Notes: generated by a model from the letters alone, not told the origin. Counted from the stretch's first letter, positions 1 to 14,552 are shown. The stretch is 64,000 nucleotides of DNA from Ophiosphaerella korrae (GCA_028456385.1 JALNQF010000128.1:1-64000); one strand, 5' to 3'. Made by a program: numbers and translations.

Positions 1-3000
1 TTTATCTACTATTTACTCTTTTTAGTTAATTATTAAAACTACCTTATTAAGTTATCTTGCGTAAAGTCTACCTTATAAGTATTATACGTATTATAAAGCT
101 TATAAAGATAATTAACGCGCCTATTAAGTATAAGAAGTACTTCTTTATATTAGTTAAAGTATATATAAAGAGTATATATTATAGTTACTAAAGTGTAGCT
201 ACTATAATTACTAGAGAAATAATACTTATAGTAATATTCTTCTAGCTTATTATATATTTCCTTTTAGTTAATAATACTTTAAGTATAGTATAAGTAAGTA
301 GTATATAAAGTATTATAGTTAGTATACTTAGTATCTATACTCTACTTAAAAGGCTAAGCTTAATAGACGTTACTTTTCTTAATAAACTTTAGGTAAAGAT
401 AGTAAACTATAGTAATAATTACTAAACGTATACTACGTATATATTAAGTATATACTATAGTTAATAAGAAGATAAGTAAAATAATTATAAAAGAAAAATA
501 TTTTTTATATAAGGTTTCCTAAAAGTAAATATAATTATATAAGTAATAATCTTTTACTTATTATTAAAATATAAATAGAATATTATATACAAGTATAATA
601 ATAATAATATACCTAATATATAGGTATAGCGCGTAAAGTATATAAATACTTTTTTTTCTATTTTCTTAAAGGTTTAGGGATTTTATTAAGGTTATACTTT
701 AAGAAGCTAGTAAAGATACTAGCTAGAGGAAAAAGCTCTATAATAAGAGTTTATTAAATACTTAAGACTCTTATAAACTCTAGTATAAGTTAGAAGTAAA
801 GCTAATATACTAAAGATTATAATATTATATAGTTATAATCTAAAGTAGAGCTAGTATACTATATAGGTATATAAAAGGCTTAATACTTATAAAAAGAGTA
901 AAGTAAGTATTATTTTTCTTTAGATACTAGTAGTACTATTAAATACTATCTATTATCTCTTTACTATTTTCTATAGCTTATAGTAAGTACTATTATCTTC
1001 TAGCTACCTCCTAATAGTACTACTAGATATACTAATATAGAGATATAAGATACTAAAGAGTATTATTAGTAATAAAGATAAGCTTTTTATATCTAATTAC
1101 TAGATAATACTACTTATAGTAATAGAGATAAAAATAAAGCTATTAATAGCTTATTATCTATAGATAAATAGATAAATAGAATAAACTAATAGAATATTAA
1201 AGATATACCTAAGGATTTATAGTAATTAGAAGTAGAATAATTAGGTATTACTATTACTTATAGTATAAATAGCTTATAATAATAAGTACTTAGAAGTAAT
1301 AAGTAAAATACTATATTTTATAAACTATAAGATATACTCTAATTTATTTAGGAGAATATTACTAGAACCTAAGATAGAAGTAGTATTAGTTAGAGTAGAA
1401 GATATATAAGAACTCTATAATAAAATAAGATAGAAACTAAAAAAAGGTTAGAAATATAGTATTTTATATATTAATAAAAAATAAAAAATAGTACTTTAGC
1501 TAAAAGAAAGAGATAAAGCGTATCTTTATATAAAGAATCTATAAATAAAGTAACTTAGTAAAAAGCTAGACTATATTAAGGTTAGACTATTTTTAGTTAA
1601 AGAAAATAATAGGCTAGTTATAAAAACACTAGAACTACTTAAAAATACTAAGGTATACTCTAAGTTCTATATAAGCTTACTAGAACTAGCTAAGCTAAAA
1701 ATACTAGTATAGTAATAATTCTAATATTAGAAAGAAGAAAATAATAAGTTTAAAGTTAAAAACCTATAGAGATATTAAGAAATATAACGTAACACCTTCT
1801 AAAGTATATAGTTTCTCTAAAAGTAGCTAGTAAAATAAAAAGGCTACTTAGTAAGTAAAAATATATAAGAACTTAAAGCTAATCTATAGAATTATTAGTA
1901 GATACTTAAGAAAGTAAGAAATAAGTATAATATACTAGGATATATAGGATATATAAAGCTATAGCTAAGATATAATAGATATATTAATAGTAAAAAGTTT
2001 AATAATAAGCCTAACTATATAAAGCTTATAAAGCGCCCTTAGTTATAATAAAATTATCTAATAAGCTAATAGTAAACTAGATAGTAAAAAAGGAAGTAAT
2101 ATTAATAGAAGTAGTAAAGTAGTTAAAAACTTACGCTAAAACTTTATTACTTTCTTACTCTAATTCTAATACTAAGTATAAGGCTTTATAATAAGTATAC
2201 TCTTTAGTAGATTTTAATATTTTTTTATTATATAGTAAATAAGTAATAATAATAGTAAAAAGTTTTTTATTATTATTAACTATTTTATAAAACTTTTTAT
2301 AAGTTTTATTAAGAAATTCTTAGGTTATACTAATATAGAGACGCTTTATATAAGTATACTTAGTATACTTTAGAGTAGAATCTAGTATAATAAAGTAAAG
2401 AATACTTAAAAAAGAATTATATAGATAAAGTGTTTTAGAAATATAGTTTATATTAAAAATTTCTAATAAGAGATAAAGTTTATAAGACTAAAAAAGAGGT
2501 AATATTATAGTAAAATAGTTTTTAACTAGAAAGTAAAGTAAACTACTTATAAGCTAAACTTAGCTAATAGAAGCCTACGCTTAAAGATAGACTTAGCGTA
2601 AAATAGAGGGATAGTATTATAATACTAAGTAGTAAGTAAGCTATTATATTGTACGTAATTAGGCTAGGTAATATAGTATAGTAGAATACGTAACTATTTA
2701 GTAGTAAATACTCTAGAGTAAACGCTCTAAAGTAAATACTTAGAAATAAGTACTCTAGAGTAAATACTCTAGAGTAAGTTCTTAAAAATAAATACTAAAT
2801 AGTAAGTATATAAGAATATTAATAGACCTTTATAAACTATTATATTTAATCTCTTCTTTACTTCTTATCTTAATAGAGTATTATAACTAATACTTTAATT
2901 AGATTCTTATCTACTTATTAATACTTATATACCTTATAATACTCTAATAAAAGCTAACTATTAATTAAGTTAAGTAACTAACTTATTTATTAACTTTACT

Positions 3001-3044
3001 TATCTTATAAAAGCCTACTTACTTTTATTACTCTTACTTAGTTC
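1..3044 (+). mobile_element. Decayed chromovirus (family B) 3' part
   Basis: This remnant belongs to a different Gypsy family from the copies to the right. Around 1,560-1,690 the plus strand reads as the pol C-terminal linker (KKLDYIKVR, then VYSKFYISLLEL). Around 1,827-1,887 it reads as a chromodomain (LVK*KGY, then NI*ELKANL), in which both expected Trp codons are now stops. The 5' part lies outside the window. Its 3' LTR may occupy roughly 2,650-3,044, but I could not match it to a second copy, so the right boundary is set only by where similarity to the older minus-strand element begins. Confidence 0.7.
2709..2776. repeat. Three copies of palindrome TACTCTAGAGTA
   Basis: The perfect 12-bp palindrome TACTCTAGAGTA occurs at 2,709-2,720, 2,751-2,762 and 2,765-2,776, with a degenerate copy between. 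It sits in the probable LTR of the family B element and resembles the short U3 repeats of many LTRs. Its function is unknown. Confidence 0.75.
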
Positions 3045-5395
3045 TAAGGTCTTAATAAATATTCTATATAGTATATATCTACTATACTTATTTTTATAAT
3101 ATTTAGTATAGTCTTATAGTACTTCTATTACTAGTTATTTTACTTTTAAAATATAATAATCTTTTAGTAGTCTATCTAGTATTATATTAATTTCTTAGTA
3201 TTTATATACTAGTAGTTTATAGAACTATTATATAAATTCTTTTTATATTTTTCTTATAATATACGTTCTTTTATAGGCTTATATAAGACCTTTTTAGATT
3301 TTAAGTTTTTTTATTTTATTAGAAGTTTTTCTTATTTTTTTCTAAATCTATTTATCTAGCTTACTACTCTTTCTCTTAAGTATTATAGCTATTTTTAGTA
3401 TATTTAAGACTAGATATCTATCTTTATTCTTAACTAGAACTATACTAGTAGTATTTACTTCTTCTTATAAGTTTAGTTTTCTACTAAGAGTATCTATAAA
3501 TTAATTATCTCTTCCTTTTATATATATAATTTTAAAGTTAAATATAGATAAAAACTTTTACTATCTTATATAGTATTATAATAAGTCTTTATTTAGTATA
3601 AATTTTATAAAATTCTTATAGTCTATATAGACTTTTATTTAGTATTTTACTCTTTATAGATATACTTTCTATTATTTAAATACTTTATAAATTATTAGTA
3701 TTTCTTTATTATAAATTAGATAATTAAGCTCTACTAGCTTTATCTTCTTAAAGAAGTATTTAACTAGGTATTCTTATTTTATAGTTTAGTCTTCTTATAT
3801 TAGTACTATTCTATAGACTAAGTTAGACGCGTCTCTCTTTACTATTACTAGTAGATCTAGGTTATATATTCTAATAACTAGGTTTTCTATAAACTATTAT
3901 TTAATCTAGTTAAATATTTTATTATATACCTAAGTCTATTTAAATAGTATATCTTTCTTTATAAGTTTTATAAGTAGTTCTATTATTTTAAACTAACTTA
4001 CTATTAATTTCTTATAAAAGTTTACTAACCTATAAAATTATTATACTTTTTATAAGTTCTTTAGTATTAGCTATTCTTAGATTATTTTAATCTTATTTAA
4101 ATTAATTTATATTTTTCCTAGTTTAGTAATAAATCTAAAGAAGTCTATTTCCTTTATATAGAACTTGTATTTTCTTATTTTAAAAAATATCTTATTTTCT
4201 ACTAATTTTTCTAGTACTTTATATATATATTATATATATTCTTCTTTTATTTCTAAGTATATAAAGATATTATCTAGGTATATAAATATAAATACATCTA
4301 AGTACTCTATTAGTACTATATTAATCTTTTCTTAGAATACTACTAGTATATTTATTAATCTAAAAAGTTTAACTATATACTTAAATAGTTTATATTGTAT
4401 TCTAAATACTATTTTCTATTTATAGCCTTTTTTTAATTCTAATCTAATAGTAAGTATTCTAGATATCTAGTTTTATAAAGATTTAGGCTTTTTTTAGCTT
4501 ATCTTATATCTTGTCTATACGTAGTAAGAGGTATTAGTTTTTATCTATTATTATATTAGTTTTTCTAAAGTCTACGTAAAGTCTTTTATTATTTATCTTT
4601 TTTTTATCTATAAATATAAGTTTATATACTACTAAAGATTTAGATTCTTATATCTATCTTTTTTTTATTATATTTTATATAAATACTTATTTAATCTTTT
4701 ATTCTTCTTTAGTTTTCTAATAAGCTAGACTCTATCTTATATTTTTTTTTTCTTCTAAGTTAATTATTAAATTCTATAGTTAATATTTTAGAAAGTAGTT
4801 ATTAGGTTTTATAAGCTATTTCTCTTATTTCTTATATTCTTCTAGGAATTGTTTTTTATATATACTTATATTAGCTTTTAATATTTCTTTTTTAAAGTAG
4901 CTAATTTTCTTTATTCTCTAGTTAATCTTTAGGTTAGTTATTTATAACTATAGTATTCCTAATATTATATCTTATTTATTATTAATTATTATTATATTTA
5001 TAACTATATTTCTAATTTTTAATTTTTCTATCTTTAGTATAGAGAGTATTGTTTTAAACCTAGTAGGTTTCTAGAATAGTTTTCTTTTAATTATACTAAG
5101 TTACCTAAGGTATTTCTTTATTATATAAGTTATTCCTTAATTTTCTATAAACTTCTTAAATATAAAGTTTCTTATAGCTCTACTATTAATTATTATTTAT
5201 ACTTTCTTTCTTTAGTATATACTTATTTTTATAATATATAAGCTTTTTATACTTTATAGTTTTTCTTACTTAGGTTTTTTTTTAAATTATCTATTCTTTA
5301 AGAGCTATTACTCTATTTTACGTTTATAGTTTTTATATTTAAGATATTTATTATAAGTATATTTATACTATAGCTTTCTTTAAATATATTCCTTA
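3045..5395 (-). mobile_element. Older Ty3/Gypsy element, RT-to-integrase segment
   Basis: Read on the minus strand, this segment aligns with copy 2 from about 17,275 to about 19,600, covering protease, reverse transcriptase, RNase H and the start of integrase. Similarity stops near 3,045, so the integrase end, chromodomain and 3' LTR are missing or replaced by the family B element. It continues directly into 12,470-14,552 once copy 1 and its duplicated CCTTA are removed. It is more mutated than copies 1 and 2, consistent with greater age. Confidence 0.8.
5391..5395 (+). repeat. Target-site duplication CCTTA, left of copy 1
   Basis: CCTTA immediately precedes the LTR start TGTTACAG and is repeated at 12,465-12,469 just after the right LTR. 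Five bases is the usual duplication length for Ty3/Gypsy integrases. Confidence 0.9.
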
Positions 5396-5856
5396 TGTTA
5401 CAGCAGTAACAAGGGAAACTAAGATAGAACTAATTAGTCTACGCTTAGCTACTAACGAAGCATAGGATAAGTAGGGTAATAACCTATAGGATAACGAGTT
5501 TAATTAGGAAGCTAACTACAACATAGATACGTAATAGATTCGTAAATTCGCGATCTTAGTAAACATAAAGCTACGAAGCTATTATGTAACAAATTTATAA
5601 ATTCGCGATCTTAGTAAATACAAAGTAACGAAGCCGCTAAGATATTATTACTATATAGTTAGTAGCAATGCGTATTATTAGGATAGTATTAGTAATTTAA
5701 TCTTTTAACTATAGAACGCTAATATAAGATAGTTACAAAACATCTTCTATTATTTATAGTTATTATAGATCTCTACACGAACTTTTGTTATTACCTTATA
5801 ATCTACTAACTCTTCTAAGATAGGTACTTATAGTTAACGATAGGAGGCCTATTATA
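5396..5856 (+). repeat. 5' LTR of copy 1
   Basis: It runs from TGTTACAGC to a terminal CTATTATA (CTATTACA in the partner) and is 461 bp. The core carries two copies of a motif containing AAATTCGCGATCTTAGTAAA, absent from the copy 2 LTR. Confidence 0.9.
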
Positions 5857-8800
5857 CCTTGCTAATTTAGTTATTGCGAGAAGTAAAGCGTAAGTAGCGC
5901 GTAGTCTAGCTAATATAATAGTAGAAAGCTTAATAAGCAAAGCCCCTAAGAGTAGTTATAAGTTAGATAGCACTATATAGGAAACGATTAAGGATTGTAT
6001 AAATAAACTAATTAACGACAAAGAGGATATAAAGATAGTAATTAAAGTACTAGAAACGTAGAATAAGGAACTGTAAGACTATTTAAAATAGAACGAAGTA
6101 TAAATTAAAGCTATTATTAAAGGCTAAAACTAGATAGAATTAATTACCTAATAACTAGAAATAAGTGTAATAAAGAAACTACCTAAGATACCTGTCCTTA
6201 AGAAGTTTAATAGAATAAGAGAAAAACTAAGACCTTTTATAGCCTTAGTATAACTCTAGATAGACGTATAAGTACTATACTTTAATATAGAAGAAAAGAA
6301 GGTAATATATATTAGAATATATCTTAAAGAAAATGTAATAAGATAGTTTGAACCTTACTAGATAGACTATATAATATACGCTCTAATAACCTAAAAGGAT
6401 AAAACAAGAGCTATCTTTAGAAGTTACAAATACTTTACTAGACGAATAAGAGTAGTATTTAGGGACATAGACGTTACCTAATAAGCTAAAGAATAGCTAG
6501 AAAAGCTTATATAAAACTAGAGTGTTCTAGAGTACGTATTATAGTTTAAACAACTATCGCAAAATATAGAGTAGAATAAGTTAGCCTTAATATTATAATT
6601 TAAACAAGGACTAAACTTAAAAATCTAATATAAAATAATTTATATAGAAAAACCCTAAACGCTAGAAGCTCTAAAACAATAGGTAATATAAATTAACAAC
6701 GATCTTTAAGAATAGAAGAAGAATAAGTATAGAGGTTATACTTAGAATTAGGATAAGGGAGACCTTATAATCCTCGACGCTAATAAAGATAAGAAGAGGA
6801 AGAAGAATAAAGACTTTACGTACTTTAACTATAGTAAGAAAGGCTACTACGTAAAAGACTACTAATTACAAAAGAAAAGGGATATAGTATACTATAAATA
6901 TAGGAAACTAGGACACTTTGTAAAAGACTATAAAAGTAAGGACCTAAGAAAAGATAAGGAAACTTAGTTAAAAATAACTAAGAATAAGAAAGAAGCACTA
7001 AAAGCATAAGCTAAACTTTAGGAGAAGGTAGTAGGGAGTAAAGAAGTATAACATGTAATACTCTATTAGACTTTTTATTATAACGACAACTACTATATAT
7101 ATCTTTCTAGTAAATAGGGAGTAGTATAGTTCCTATAGAAATAGAGATATAGAGTAGCTGTAACAAAAGAAAGTAGAATAAAAGTATACTTAGAAGAGAT
7201 AGCTTATATAATAGACCTACTAACAGAAGATTTAGAAGGGGAAGAACTCTAGACCCTATTAATCTAGGCTAAAGAACGAGCACTAGATAAAGAGACTACT
7301 ACAGCTTCCTCTAAAGAAACGCAAGAAAGTAAGAGACAAGTTAGTATAAGAGGTATAGAGTATGCCTAGCTAGATATATATAGCTACAATAGCTACACAA
7401 TAATAGATATAGAAGAATAAAATAAAGAATAGAGATTCGTTTAAACATACTTAATAGTTATAAGTATAGAGGAAGTATATAAAGACTAGAAAGAACGCAA
7501 TCCTAAAGAAATAAAGTTTACACTATTTTAAGAATAGATAAAGTAATATATAGTTGTAGTAGGAAGAATACCTATATAAAAAGAATAGTAGTACTTTACA
7601 AGAAAAATATAATAGATTAATAAAGCCTATATACTAAGAGTACTAGTAGTATACTATATCTTAACAATAGACACACCTAGAAAAGATAAGTACTAGGAAG
7701 GGGATAACAAAATAATAGATCTAAAACATCTAGTATACTTTAAAGTATTATAGATATTATACTTAGACAAGAATTACATTATATATAGAAATTCTAAAGT
7801 AAACAACAATATATAGCCTATATAAAGAAGAGGCTATAACTATATAAGAGTAATCCTAGTAGAAGACATCTAAGGATAGGAAATAATCCTAGAAGATAGA
7901 TACGTAGTAGCAAGACTTAGTCTAAAACTATCTAAAAAATGCGTCTAAGGAAGACTATAGTATAAATATATATATAATAAATACCTAAAACACGAAGAAT
8001 ATAAGCTTAAAGTAGGCCTATAGCTTAAGGAAAATAGATAGTTTGTAAAGATACCTAAGTAAGAATAGCTAGAAAGCGTAGGAGGCCTACATATTACAAA
8101 AATAGGTACTTACTAAGAAAGAAAAGTACGATTAATAATTAATAGTAGAGCTACGAGAAACTTTATATTAAAGAAGTTTGTAGAAACACAAGGAATAAAG
8201 TATATAACGAAGAAATATCCTTGATAATTAAGTACGATTAAAGGAAAACTATTCTAAGAACCTATTAGATTTAAAACAGTTCCCTCTACATTAAAACTAG
8301 AAGGAATAACAATTAAGAACATAGTTATAGATATAACAACAATTAATAATAAACAAGATATAATACTAGGAATACTATAGTTATAAATAACTAACCTATA
8401 GATTAATTAGAGAATAGGAAAAATTAACTACTATAGAATAGACACGTTAAAAGCTAATATAAGCACTTATAAAGGAGAATTCCCTAAAGAGTATAAGAAA
8501 TAGGAAAAATAACTTATAGAACCTAAAGATTACCTTCTAGAACATTAACTATAGGACCTAGCGATAGAACTAGTAGAAGGTAAAGACGTAGGATAGAGCC
8601 TAGTCTACTAGAAAATAGAAGAAGAGTCTAAAATTAAATAAACATTTATCTAGAATGTAATAAAAAAGGGATAGATAAGGGAATCTAAATCCTTAGTAGC
8701 GCACGGACTTATATTTGTAGATAAAAAAGGAATAAGTAACAAGAGACCCTACGTAGATTTTAGGAAAACTAACGCAATTATAAACAAGAACTAATACCTA

Positions 8801-11800
8801 CTACTACAAATAGATAGAATACAAGATAGATTACGAAAAGTAAGAATCTTTACAAAACTAGATATTTAGAACGCGTACTACTAGATTAGAATTAAAAAAG
8901 GAGATAAATAGAAGATAGCGTTTAGAATATAGTACAGACTATATAAATATCTAGTTATGCTGTTTAGCTTAACAAACGCACTAGTAGTATTTTAAGAAAA
9001 GATTAATATAGTACTAAGAGAGTACTTAGACGTATTTATATTTGTATACCTAGATAACATCCTTATATTTTTAGAAATAGAGGAAGAACACGTATAATAC
9101 GTATACAAAGTACTAGAGAAACTAGTAGAAAACAAACTATTCCTAAAAATAAGAAAATGCGAATTTTATACAAAGGAAATAGACTTCCTTAGATTTATTA
9201 TTAAACTAGGAAAAATCAAGATTAACCTAGAGAAGATTAGATTAATTAACGAATAGCTAATACTAAAAAACCTAAAAGAGGTACAACAATTTTATAGGTT
9301 AGCTAACTTTTATAGAAAGTTAATAGTAAGATAGTCTAAAGATATAGAACTAATAACTAGACTTATAAAAAAAGACACGCTATTTAAGTAGATAAGAGAA
9401 TGCAATAAAGCATTTAAGAAAATTAAAAGAAAGTTTATAGAAAATCTAGTTATTAGAATATATAACCTAGACCTACTAGTAGTAGTAAAAACAGACGCGT
9501 CTAACTTAGTCTATAGAATAGCACTAATACAAGAAGACCTAGAGACTAATAAGGAGTATTTAGTTAAATACTTTTCTAAGAAAATAAAGCTAGTAGAGCT
9601 TAATTACCTAATCTACGATAAAGAAATGCTAGTAATATACAAAGTATTTAAGCAATAGAGAGTATATTTACAAGGAGTAAAATATTAGACAAAGGTCTAT
9701 ATAGACTATAAGAACCTTATAGGATTTATAATAAATAAAGAACTGTTATAACGCTATACAAGATAGTAAGAGTTTCTATTAATATTTAATATAGAAATAA
9801 TATATATAAAAGGGAAAGACAACTAATTTATAGACGCCCTTAGTAGAAGACTAGACTTACAAGAAGAAGTAAGTACTACTAGTATAGTTCTAATTAAGAA
9901 CAAAGAAGGATATTTAGTCCTAAATATACCTAAAATAGCTGCAACACTTAAAAGAATAAGTAGCGAGCTAGACGAATAGATTTAGAAAATAACGCAAGAA
10001 TTATCTAAAGAAATAGAAAAACTAGAAACTTAAGAAGGACTAGCACAAGCCTATAAAAGAATATATATTCTAGGAAAGATCTAAAAAGAATTTATACGAT
10101 AATTCTACAAATTACTAGTATATAGACACTAAGGTATTAATAAGATATTAGATAGACTCTTAAGAGACTATTACATCCTAAAGGTAAGATAACTAGTAAT
10201 AGAAGTACTATAAGACTGTATAGAATACTATAGAAATAAATATAATAGATACGCACTATATAGAATGCTACAACTAATAAAGATACTAGAATAACTATAG
10301 AGAATTATTATAATAGACTTTATTACGAAACTACCTAAGTCTAAAGACCTAATATTAGGAGTCGAGTATAATAGAATCCTAATAATAGTAGATAAACTTA
10401 CAAAGTACTTATACTTTAGACTATACAAGGAGAAAAGTAGAATAGAAGTTGTAGTATACTAAGTTCTAGGAACTGTAATTAGCTAATATAGACTACTAGA
10501 TAAGATTATTATAGATAGAGACGTAAGATTTACATTAAAACTATAAGAAATAATAATAGTACAATTAGGAATTAAATATATAATGTTAATAGTATACTAC
10601 TTATAGATAGATAGATAATTAGAACGTATAAATTAGATAGTAGAATAATACCTAAGATACTACCTTAATTACAACTAGAACAACTAGGTACAACTACTAC
10701 CTATAGTACAACTAGTATATAATAGCGCAAAGAATATAGTAATAAGAGTAATACTCTTCTTTGTAAACTATAGATTTAAGCCTAATATATACTAGATACT
10801 AAGAAACTAGATATTTTAGTCTCTAAGAAGAGAAAACTTTGCTAATAGACTTAAGAATATATAAGATTAACTAAGATAAGATGTAGAATTCCTATATAAT
10901 TGTATAGCTAAGTACTACAACAAGAAGTATAAAGAAGGACCCTAATTTAGAAAAAGAGAAAAAGTATAGTTAGTGCGAAAAAATATTAAGAGTAAGAGAC
11001 TAAGCTTAAAATTAGACTACGTTAAGATAAGACTATATAAAATTAAGAAAGAAGTTACGCTAGTTATATTTAAATTAAAGCTACTAAATAAAATAAAGAT
11101 ACACTTAACCTTCTACGTAGTACTACTTAAGATAGTACTATAAAACGTAGAACTACTAGTATATAAAGTAGATACGTATAGAGAATAAGAAGAATAAGAA
11201 GTTAAAGAAATCCTAGCACACTAGTTCTGTAATAGTAGGAACTACTATCTAGTAAAATAGATAGGTATAGACGAAAAAAGATAACTATAGGAAAAAATAT
11301 AGGAACTAGAAGACAACCTTAATTGCCCTAAGAAACTAGAGGACTTCTAAAGTTAAAACCCTCTAGAACGCCTAGTAGCAAGTTAAGAAAACTAACGATA
11401 CTATTGCTAGATAGAGAGGCGATAGGAGCGCCTAATACAATAAGAGCTAGAGTAACCTCTACTACATTATCTAAATCTAATTTAGCCTCTAAGGCACGAG
11501 ACTATTTAGACGACTTAGCGTTATTATAAGCCTTTATCTTCTAAAGACGCTTAATATAGGAATAAAGCTCTACTAGCTTATAAAGAGTTAACTTGCGCTT
11601 AGCCTTAGTAGTAGTAAGCTATAACGATAATTGCGCTTAAGCCCTATTAACAGCTCGCCTTATATAACTTAGTAGAAGGAGACTATATAGAAATTAAATA
11701 CTTATACTCTATAAGCGAAACCCTAGAGGAAATACACTTATACTAGATATTAGCGAGAATACACTTGTTATAGTATTTACTATCCTTTAAAGATATAAGA

Positions 11801-12003
11801 CAAGTAAGACCTAATTTAGCACAATAATAATATAGAAATATCTTAACCCTATTGTAAACAATACGAGCTACAAAGAGAAGTTTATTATAATAGGACTAAG
11901 ATAGTATAGAGAGTAATAAAGAACTAAGGATTAATAAAAAAATAAGATTAATAACCTTAGCACTAGTATAGAGAAATAAGAGACTACGTAGAAGAGAGAA
12001 TAG

Positions 12004-12464
12004 TGTTATAGTAGTAACAAGGGAAACTAAGATAGAACTAATTAGTTTACGCTTAGCTACTAACGAAGCATAGGATAAGTAGGGTAACAACCTATAGGAC
12101 AACAAGTTCAATTAAGAAGCTAACTATAATATAGATACGTAATAGATTTGTAAATTCGTAATCTTAGTAAACACAAAGCTACAAAGCTATTATATAACGA
12201 ATTTGTAAATTTGCGATCTTAGCAAATACAAAGTAATAAAGCCGCTAAGATATTATTACTATATAGTTAGTAGTAATGCGTATTGTTAGGATAGTATTAG
12301 TAATTTAATCCTTTAACTATAGAACGCTAATACAAGACAGTTGTAAAACATCTTCTATTATTTATAGTTATTGTAGATCCTTACACAAACTTTTGTTATT
12401 ACCTTACAATCTACTAACCCTTCTAAGATAGGTACCTGTAGTCGACGATAAGAAGCCTATTACA
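12004..12464 (+). repeat. 3' LTR of copy 1
   Basis: It is 461 bp, like its partner at 5,396-5,856, and differs from it almost only by transitions. It ends CCTATTACA and is followed by the duplicated CCTTA. Confidence 0.9.
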
Positions 12465-12469
12465 CCTTA
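12465..12469 (+). repeat. Target-site duplication CCTTA, right of copy 1
   Basis: It matches 5,391-5,395. Removing 5,396-12,469 rejoins the older minus-strand element without a gap. Confidence 0.9.
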
Positions 12470-14552
12470 GATAGTTTAGGTTCTAGTCTAATTACTATAT
12501 ATTCTTTATTAAGTATTCTAATTATTTTTTAACTTTTAGTATCTTTCTTTATAATTATATTTATATAGTTATATCCTTTTCTTTATATAAGCTATACGTA
12601 ATTATATACCTTATATTCTTTATATATATAGTAATTTATATTTAAGTATAATATCTATAATATCTTACTATATACTAGATATTCTAGATCTATTCTCTTG
12701 TTATCTTCTACCTAGTAACTATCTATTCTAGGTCTTATAGTTATTAAAATATAGTATACTATTAGTACTTATAGTATATAGGCTTTATTAATCTATTACG
12801 TCTTTTTTATAAAGAACTACTATTCTCTTTATATAAGTATTATTTTTACTATAACTATATATTATTCTATCTATTATTTAAATATTATAAACTTTTTTAC
12901 TTTAAAGTTATATTCTTTCTAGTCTTTATATACTTTCTTTATACTTATAACTAGTAAGTATTTTTAAATAAACTTCTATTCTTTATTTTATTCTTCTATA
13001 TCTATTATTATATAGCTATTATAGCTATATACCTTTAACTAAGTATACTTAGTACTTCTTATATTAATTTATATCTTATCTCTTTACTATCTCTTAAAAG
13101 AGACTATAGTAGTCTCTTTATCTAGTACTAGTCTTTTAGCCTAGATTAATAGTATCTAAGGTTCTTCTCTTTCTAAATCTTCTATTAGTAGGTCTATTAT
13201 ATATACTATTTCTTCTAGCTATTTTTTTATTCTTTTTTCTTTTATTACTACTACTCTATTCTTTTATAGAAACTATTCTACTCTCTACTTACTAGAAAGA
13301 TATATATAGTAGTTATCTTTATAATAAAAGGTCTAATAGAGTATTATATACTATATTTTTTTACTTTTTACTACTTTTTTTTAAAGTTTAGCTTATACTT
13401 TAAGTACTTCTTTTTTATTCTTAGTTATTTTTAACTATATCTTTTTTTTTAGGTTTTTACTTCTATAATCTTTTATAAAGTATTTTAGTTTCCTATATTT
13501 ATAATATACTATATCTTTTTTCTACTTTAACTAGTAGTCTTTTACGTAGTAGCTTTTCTTACTATAGCTAAAGTATATAAAGTCTTTATTCTTCTTAAAT
13601 TTTTTCTTATCTTTATTAGTATTAAGGATTATAAGATCCCTAGTGTCTTAATTCCTAGGTTATCTTCTATACTTATTTTTCTTCTATTCTTAAAGATTAT
13701 TATCTATCTATATTACTTATTATTTTATAGCTTCTAGTATTCTTAGTTTTTCTATATAAATTATATTATATTAAATTTTTAAATTTAATCTTTATTTAAA
13801 TTATAATATTAAAGATACTTTATTTTATTCTATATTTTATAATAGTTATTTAAACTATAATATATATTTAGAAATACTCTTATATTATATAAGTCTCTTA
13901 AGCTTCTCTTTAGCTTATTAGGTAATATCTATATCTCTAAATACTACTTTTATTTACTTAGTAAAGTATTTATAGCTTCTAAAGATAGCTTTAGTTTTAT
14001 CCTTTTATATTCTTAGAGTATATATTATATAATTTATTTAGTAAGATTTAAACTATCTTATTATATCTTCTTTAAAGTATATTCTAATATATATTACCTT
14101 TTTATCTTCTCTATTATAGTAGATTACTTATATATTAATCTAAAGTTGTACTACTACTATAAAGGGTCTTAATTTTTCTCTTATTCTATTAAATTTCTTA
14201 AGTATAAGTATCTTAGGTAGCTTCTTTATTATACTTATTTCTAGTCTTTAGGTAATTTATTCTATCTAGTTTTATCTTTTAATAATAGCTTTAATCTAGG
14301 CTTTATTTTACTTTATATAATCCTATAGTTCTTTATTCTACGTTTCTAAAGCGTTAATTACTAGTTTTATATCTTCTTTTTCTAAGATTAAATTGTTTAG
14401 GTAATCCTTAATTACTTTCTATACTATATTATCTAATTTATAACTACTTAGGAGTACTTTAACTCTTTTTTTAGTTAAACTTTCTACTATCGTGTTAGCT
14501 TAGACTATACGCTACTTACGCTTCGCTTCTCCTAATATCTAAATTAGTAAGG
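12470..14552 (-). mobile_element. Older Ty3/Gypsy element, gag-to-protease segment
   Basis: On the minus strand this segment aligns with the first 2.1 kb of the copy 2 interior (about 15,192-17,275): leader, gag, zinc-knuckle region and the gag-protease spacer. Its left end abuts the copy 1 insertion and its right end runs into the older element's own 5' LTR. It holds no open frame. Confidence 0.85.

Larger units (their letters stand above)
5396..12464 (+). mobile_element. Ty3/Gypsy chromovirus copy 1, full length, dead
   Basis: This 7,069-bp element has 461-bp direct LTRs at 5,396-5,856 and 12,004-12,464, a purine-rich tract before the 3' LTR (about 11,991-12,003) and a 5-bp target duplication. 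Order on the plus strand: gag, zinc knuckle (about 6,885-6,935), protease, RT, RNase H, integrase, chromodomain (about 11,195-11,350). The RT catalytic motif reads YLDN at 9,047-9,058, with the second Asp lost by a GAC-to-AAC change. Stops interrupt every domain. It inserted into the older minus-strand element. The layout gag-PR-RT-RH-IN-chromodomain defines Ty3/Gypsy chromoviruses. Confidence 0.92.

Noticed and set aside
10228..12111. Short frames in the AT-rich island
   Set aside because: Ile/Leu/Ser/Tyr-only translations typical of AT-rich DNA, antisense to the retrotransposon.
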